From the NCBI RefSeq assembly GCF_005960665.1, contig NZ_CP040676.1, forward strand, positions 1,188,501 through 1,252,500: a stretch of 64,000 bases of DNA, in the 5' to 3' direction. The notes under the pieces are model-generated. The model saw only the letters and a list, made by a program, of their open reading frames with translations. It searched no databases and was not told where the DNA came from. This stretch comes from Exiguobacterium mexicanum. Lineage in GTDB: Bacteria > Bacillota > Bacilli > Exiguobacteriales > Exiguobacteriaceae. This document shows, piece by piece, positions 61,008-64,000 of the stretch (within the stretch, counting starts at the first letter, position 1; each line of letters opens with the position of its first letter). A program made the translations under genes and the position numbers.

Positions 61008-61610
61008 TCATTCCCCGACCATCCCGTCATTGTCGTTATCACGCATATAAGGATAAAGCCAATGGTCGCTCATTATCGGCATCGTGAAACCGGCGTCTTT
61101 CGCCTATTGAATCGTCACCTGACCGTCTCCAACCGTATCTCATTACCAGCAGGCTCGTTCGTGGCTGGGGATTCCAACTCACTTTCTGTGAGTGCCTCGT
61201 TCAACTCGTCCGGATTGACCTTGTCGAACGAGTCGGTAACCACATTTCTTTTGACCGTATATGTGTATTGGTAATGTGATGTAATATAAGTTTTCGTATC
61301 TAGATATGTGATGATCATTTTAAAGTCAATCGCGCCGCCGTCCTTACGGATAACATGTCACCTGTCGAGCTTACTGTATTCGACGCCTGAAACCTTAACG
61401 ACCGTCTGACGTGACACGGATCAATTTACAATGCTCATTCGTGGACGCACAATACTCGCAATCCCCATATTTGATATCGACAGGTCCTTCTGTAATAGTC
61501 GCCGCACTTGATTCCGTGGTGCCCGGCTCGGACGTCTTGATGTTTTTCCTCTGTCGTAAGTATTTTTTCTGTGTTCTCTACTGTAGAGGAACTGCTCTAT
61601 TGGGAACATC
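61008..61610 (-). pseudogene. Decayed gene, probable secreted or lipoprotein with a DNDNDG end
   Basis: No intact gene spans this stretch, but minus-strand fragments in different frames read as one protein. In order: a Ser/Thr/Glu-rich part; EGPVDIKYGDCEYCASTNEHC; VVKVSGVEYSKLD, then a stop; VIRKDGGAIDFKMIITYLDT running on to SELESPATNEP; after a further shift and stop, DAGFTMPIMSDHWLYPYMRD and a calcium-loop-like DNDNDG. At least three frameshifts and two internal stops are needed. Base composition is chromosomal. The family is not identified; the ends are approximate. Confidence 0.5.
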
Positions 61611-61979
61611 AGGAAAATAAAGGTATAGCTTGAGGTGCGGCTGAGTAAGTGAAATTCATTTCCTTTCTCTTTGAATGAATAGTTTCAGTATTACCAATTC
61701 TTTTATTTATCTGACTGTGAATCCAAGTTGTTTGAGACTCGTGTATATCCAATTTCATCATTAAGGACCTCTGTTCGTTTGCTTACTCATCAAATATAAA
61801 AAACGAACATTGATAAAAAGATGAGTTAATGGACAATTAAGACAAAATGAAAAGGACTATTTAAAGCCCTTTTCATTTTTTGTGAAAAGATAAACAAATA
61901 TGTCTTTCTAACGTTCGTTAACGGGAATTACTATTAGAAAAATCATTTTATGTTTTTCATTCAAATATTCACTTGAATA
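61611..61979. other. AT-rich intergenic region with one terminator
   Basis: I see no gene here. Composition becomes AT-rich from about 61,620. A hairpin with T run at 61844-61881 (AAAATGAAAAGG / CCTTTTCATTTT) looks like the terminator of a gene no longer present. The rest shows short A/T repeats only. Confidence 0.5.
61844..61881 (+). terminator. Orphan intrinsic terminator
   Basis: 12-bp stem AAAATGAAAAGG / CCTTTTCATTTT followed by T; no gene precedes it on the plus strand. Confidence 0.65.
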
Positions 61980-62026
61980 TTGACCAAGGAAAGGTATATA
62001 CTATATTCAAGTGAACACTTGAATAT
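61980..62026 (+). promoter_or_regulatory. cad promoter and CadC operator
   Basis: TTGACC (61980-61985), 16-bp spacer, TATATT (62002-62007). A perfect palindrome at 62003-62026 overlaps the -10: ATATTCAAGTG, AA, CACTTGAATAT. A related partial site (TCACTTGAATATTGA) lies just upstream. This is the arrangement expected for an ArsR/CadC repressor. Confidence 0.8.
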
Positions 62027-62041
62027 CAATGGGGTGATAAT

Positions 62042-62410
62042 GTGAATAAGAAAGATACTTGTGAAATTTTTTGTTATGACGAGGAAAAGGTCAATCGAAT
62101 ACAAGGTGATTTAAAAACAATCGATATTGTTAGTGTTGCCCAAATGTTAAAAGCAATTGCGGATGAAAATAGGGCAAAGATTACCTATGCTTTGTGTCAA
62201 GATGAAGAGTTATGTGTGTGTGATATAGCAAATATTATTGGTATTACGGTGGCAAATGCTTCTCATCATTTAAGGACCCTTCATAAGCAGGGGATTGTAA
62301 GATATAGAAAAGAAGGAAAACTAGCGTTTTATTCGTTAGACGATGAACATATTAGACAAATAATGATGATTGTACTAGAACATAAGAAAGAAGTGAATGT
62401 CAATGTCTGA
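62042..62410 (+). CDS. cadC: Cadmium-responsive repressor CadC (ArsR/SmtB family)
   Basis: 122-residue winged-helix repressor released from DNA by Cd2+, Pb2+ or Zn2+. Cys7 and Cys11 ([10 protein letters not shown]) and the alpha-3 pair in [10 protein letters not shown] (about residues 58 and 60) form the typical CadC metal site; the recognition helix is [23 protein letters not shown] 62042 follows GGGGTGAT. The stop overlaps cadA by eight bases. Codon use is AT-rich, unlike the chromosome to the left, and the protein resembles plasmid-type CadC, so it was probably acquired. Confidence 0.94.
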   Translation: MNKKDTCEIFCYDEEKVNRIQGDLKTIDIVSVAQMLKAIADENRAKITYALCQDEELCVCDIANIIGITVANASHHLRTLHKQGIVRYRKEGKLAFYSLDDEHIRQIMMIVLEHKKEVNVNV

Positions 62411-64000
62411 TCAAAAGGCAATAACATCTGAACAAGAAATGAAGGCCTATCGTGTACAAGGTTTTACTTGCGCAAACTGCGCGGGTAAATTCGAAAAAAA
62501 TGTAAAACAGCTATCTGGAGTTGAGGATGCAAAAGTAAATTTTGGTGCATCTAAAATTGTTGTTTATGGTAATGCAACGATAGAAGAACTAGAAAAAGCA
62601 GGTGCATTTGAGAATCTCAAAGTGACACCTGAAAAATCTGCTCGCCAAGCATCACAAGAGGTAAAAGAAGATACGAAAGAAGATAAAGTGCCATTTTATA
62701 AAAAGCACAGTACGCTGCTCTTTGCGTCCTTATTGATTGCGTTCGGTTACCTGTCCCAGAGTGTGAATGGGGAAGAGAACCTCGTTACTACATTATTATT
62801 TTTAGCATCCATGTTGATCGGAGGATTATCGCTTTTCAAAGTCGGTTTGCAAAACTTGTTTCGCTTTGAGTTTGACATGAAAACCCTTATGACAGTGGCT
62901 GTTATAGGTGGCGCTATCATTGGGGAATGGGGAGAAGTGGCCATTGTTGTCATTCTCTTTGCGATTAGTGAAGCTCTTGAACGATTCTCTATGGATAAAG
63001 CAAGACAATCCATTCGTTCATTAATGGATATTGCACCAAAAGAGGCACTCGTTAGACGAAATGGACAAGAAATGATGATCCATGTGGATGACATTGCCAT
63101 TGGTGATATTATGATCGTGAAACCCGGCCAGAAGATTGCCATGGACGGGACTGTAGTAAGCGGCTATTCGGCTGTTAACCAGGCGGCCATTACGGGCGAG
63201 TCTGTTCCTGTTGCGAAAACGGTTGATGATGAAGTGTTTGCAGGTACTTTAAATGAAGAAGGCTTGCTTGAGGTAAAAATAACTAAGCTGGTAGAAGACA
63301 CAACGATTGCAAAAATTATTCATCTTGTAGAGGAAGCACAGGGAGAACGTGCCCCATCTCAAGCATTTGTCGAAAAATTCGCGAAATATTATACGCCAGT
63401 CATTATGGTCATTGCAGCTTTAGTCGCTATAGTCCCTCCATTATTCTTTGATGGCAGTTGGGAAACATGGATTTATCAAGGATTAGCTGTTCTTGTTGTC
63501 GGCTGTCCTTGTGCATTGGTTATTTCCACTCCGATTTCCATTGTTTCAGCAATCGGGAATGCAGCGAAAAAGGGCGTTCTTATAAAAGGCGGTATTTATC
63601 TAGAAGAAATGGGTGCCTTAAAGGCCATTGCATTTGATAAAACGGGCACACTAACAAAAGGTGTCCCAGTGGTAACTGATTTTAATGTGTTGAACAAGCA
63701 GGCAAATGAAAAAGAATTGCTGTCCATCATTACTGCATTAGAATATCGTTCCCAGCATCCTCTTGCTTCAGCCATTATGAAAAAAGCAGAAGCGGAGAAC
63801 ATTAATTATTCTGACGTACAGGTAGAGGATTTCTCTTCTATCACAGGAAAGGGTATAAAGGGTATCGTAAACGGGACGACTTATTACATCGGTAGCCCGA
63901 AACTCTTTAAGGAATTATTGACTAATGATTTCGATAAAGACTTAGAGCAAAATGTTACTACTCTTCAAAATCAAGGTAAGACAGCCATGATTATTGGAAC
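62403..64000 (+). CDS. cadA: Cadmium/zinc P1B-type ATPase CadA (3' part beyond window)
   Basis: The first 532 residues of a heavy-metal efflux ATPase exporting Cd2+, Zn2+ and Pb2+. One N-terminal metal-binding domain has [11 protein letters not shown] (about residues 20-30). Membrane helices follow, with the actuator motif AITGESVPV near 262, the ion-site CPC in [12 protein letters not shown] near 366, and the phosphorylation motif [11 protein letters not shown] near 410. It is very close to staphylococcal pI258-type CadA. ATG 62403 lies inside the cadC end. The C-terminal ATP-binding part is cut off by the window edge. Confidence 0.95.
   Translation, partial: MSDQKAITSEQEMKAYRVQGFTCANCAGKFEKNVKQLSGVEDAKVNFGASKIVVYGNATIEELEKAGAFENLKVTPEKSARQASQEVKEDTKEDKVPFYKKHSTLLFASLLIAFGYLSQSVNGEENLVTTLLFLASMLIGGLSLFKVGLQNLFRFEFDMKTLMTVAVIGGAIIGEWGEVAIVVILFAISEALERFSMDKARQSIRSLMDIAPKEALVRRNGQEMMIHVDDIAIGDIMIVKPGQKIAMDGTVVSGYSAVNQAAITGESVPVAKTVDDEVFAGTLNEEGLLEVKITKLVEDTTIAKIIHLVEEAQGERAPSQAFVEKFAKYYTPVIMVIAALVAIVPPLFFDGSWETWIYQGLAVLVVGCPCALVISTPISIVSAIGNAAKKGVLIKGGIYLEEMGALKAIAFDKTGTLTKGVPVVTDFNVLNKQANEKELLSIITALEYRSQHPLASAIMKKAEAENINYSDVQVEDFSSITGKGIKGIVNGTTYYIGSPKLFKELLTNDFDKDLEQNVTTLQNQGKTAMIIG

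Noticed and set aside
60957..61620. Plus-strand open frames of 60-105 codons right of the IS30 element
   Set aside because: No ribosome-binding sites; the coherent protein-like signal in this stretch is on the minus strand, as a decayed gene.
1..64000. CRISPR array, prophage, toxin-antitoxin pair or other phage-defence island
   Set aside because: No regularly spaced repeats, no phage structural or integrase genes, and no recognisable defence gene pair were seen on either strand.

Overview
The window looks like a chromosomal segment of a low-to-moderate-GC Bacillota bacterium, most probably Exiguobacterium or a close Bacillales relative. This rests on gene content and regulatory style, not on a database search: strong purine-rich Shine-Dalgarno sites, many GTG/TTG starts, firmicute riboswitches (TPP, SAM-I, yybP-ykoY), a type-B RNase P RNA next to a YpsC-type RNA methyltransferase, HssRS/HrtBA, YkoFEDC, BioY, GlpP and a Zur-controlled COG0523 GTPase. 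The bulk is dense, uniform, fairly GC-rich chromosomal coding sequence; the last 2.4 kb is clearly AT-richer.

Layout. 0-9.4 kb: end of an unidentified gene, BCCT osmolyte transporter, membrane-anchored protein, tandem AAA+ ATPase, thioesterase, VanY-type carboxypeptidase lipoprotein, plsY, DeoR regulator, cutC, DUF975 membrane protein. 9.4-19.2 kb: small protein, beta-hydroxyacid dehydrogenase overlapping an ABC exporter (minus), then sbcD-sbcC-AAC(3)-like acetyltransferase, a hydrolase and a TauE/SafE exporter (plus). 19.28-21.12 kb: a complete IS1182-family element. 21.1-30.6 kb: mainly minus strand, with bioY (BirA operator), argGH (ArgR-like boxes), a CapA lipoprotein, putP (frameshifted), tag, a CPA2 antiporter (three frameshifts) and a GNAT protein; dedA runs on plus. 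30.6-43.7 kb: glpP, SDR, HD protein, Mn2+ riboswitch plus cation exchanger, GT2-GtrA fusion, exonuclease, copper-storage-like protein, tRNA-Ala, glcU, msrA under a SAM-I riboswitch, a 53-aa membrane protein, amidase, rlmN, SMP-30 protein and zagA behind a Zur box. 43.7-47.2 kb: TPP riboswitch and ykoFEDC. 47.2-55.5 kb: unknown protein, lytic transglycosylase, CPBP protease, hydrolase, and the heme sensing/efflux cluster hssR-hssS-hrtB-hrtA with a recognisable HssR direct repeat. 55.6-59.8 kb: small unknowns, a subtilase, rnpB and an RNA methyltransferase. 59.87-60.92 kb: IS30-family element, then a decayed lipoprotein gene, an AT-rich gap, and cadC-cadA (cadA runs off the end).

How it fits together. 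Metal and stress homeostasis dominates: zinc (Zur box, ZagA), manganese/calcium (riboswitch plus exchanger), copper (CutC, Csp-like protein), heme (HssRS-HrtBA), cadmium/zinc (CadC-CadA), methionine oxidation (MsrA) and osmolytes (BCCT, PutP). Vitamin salvage is represented by BioY and YkoFEDC, each with its expected ligand-responsive control element.

I did not find a clearly new multi-gene system. The most notable items are the HssR box with a hairpin over the hrtB ribosome-binding site, a SAM-I riboswitch on msrA, the RNA structures guarding the IS1182 transposase, a cluster of indels at 26.9-29.6 kb, and an IS-bounded AT-rich cadmium-resistance segment at the right edge.
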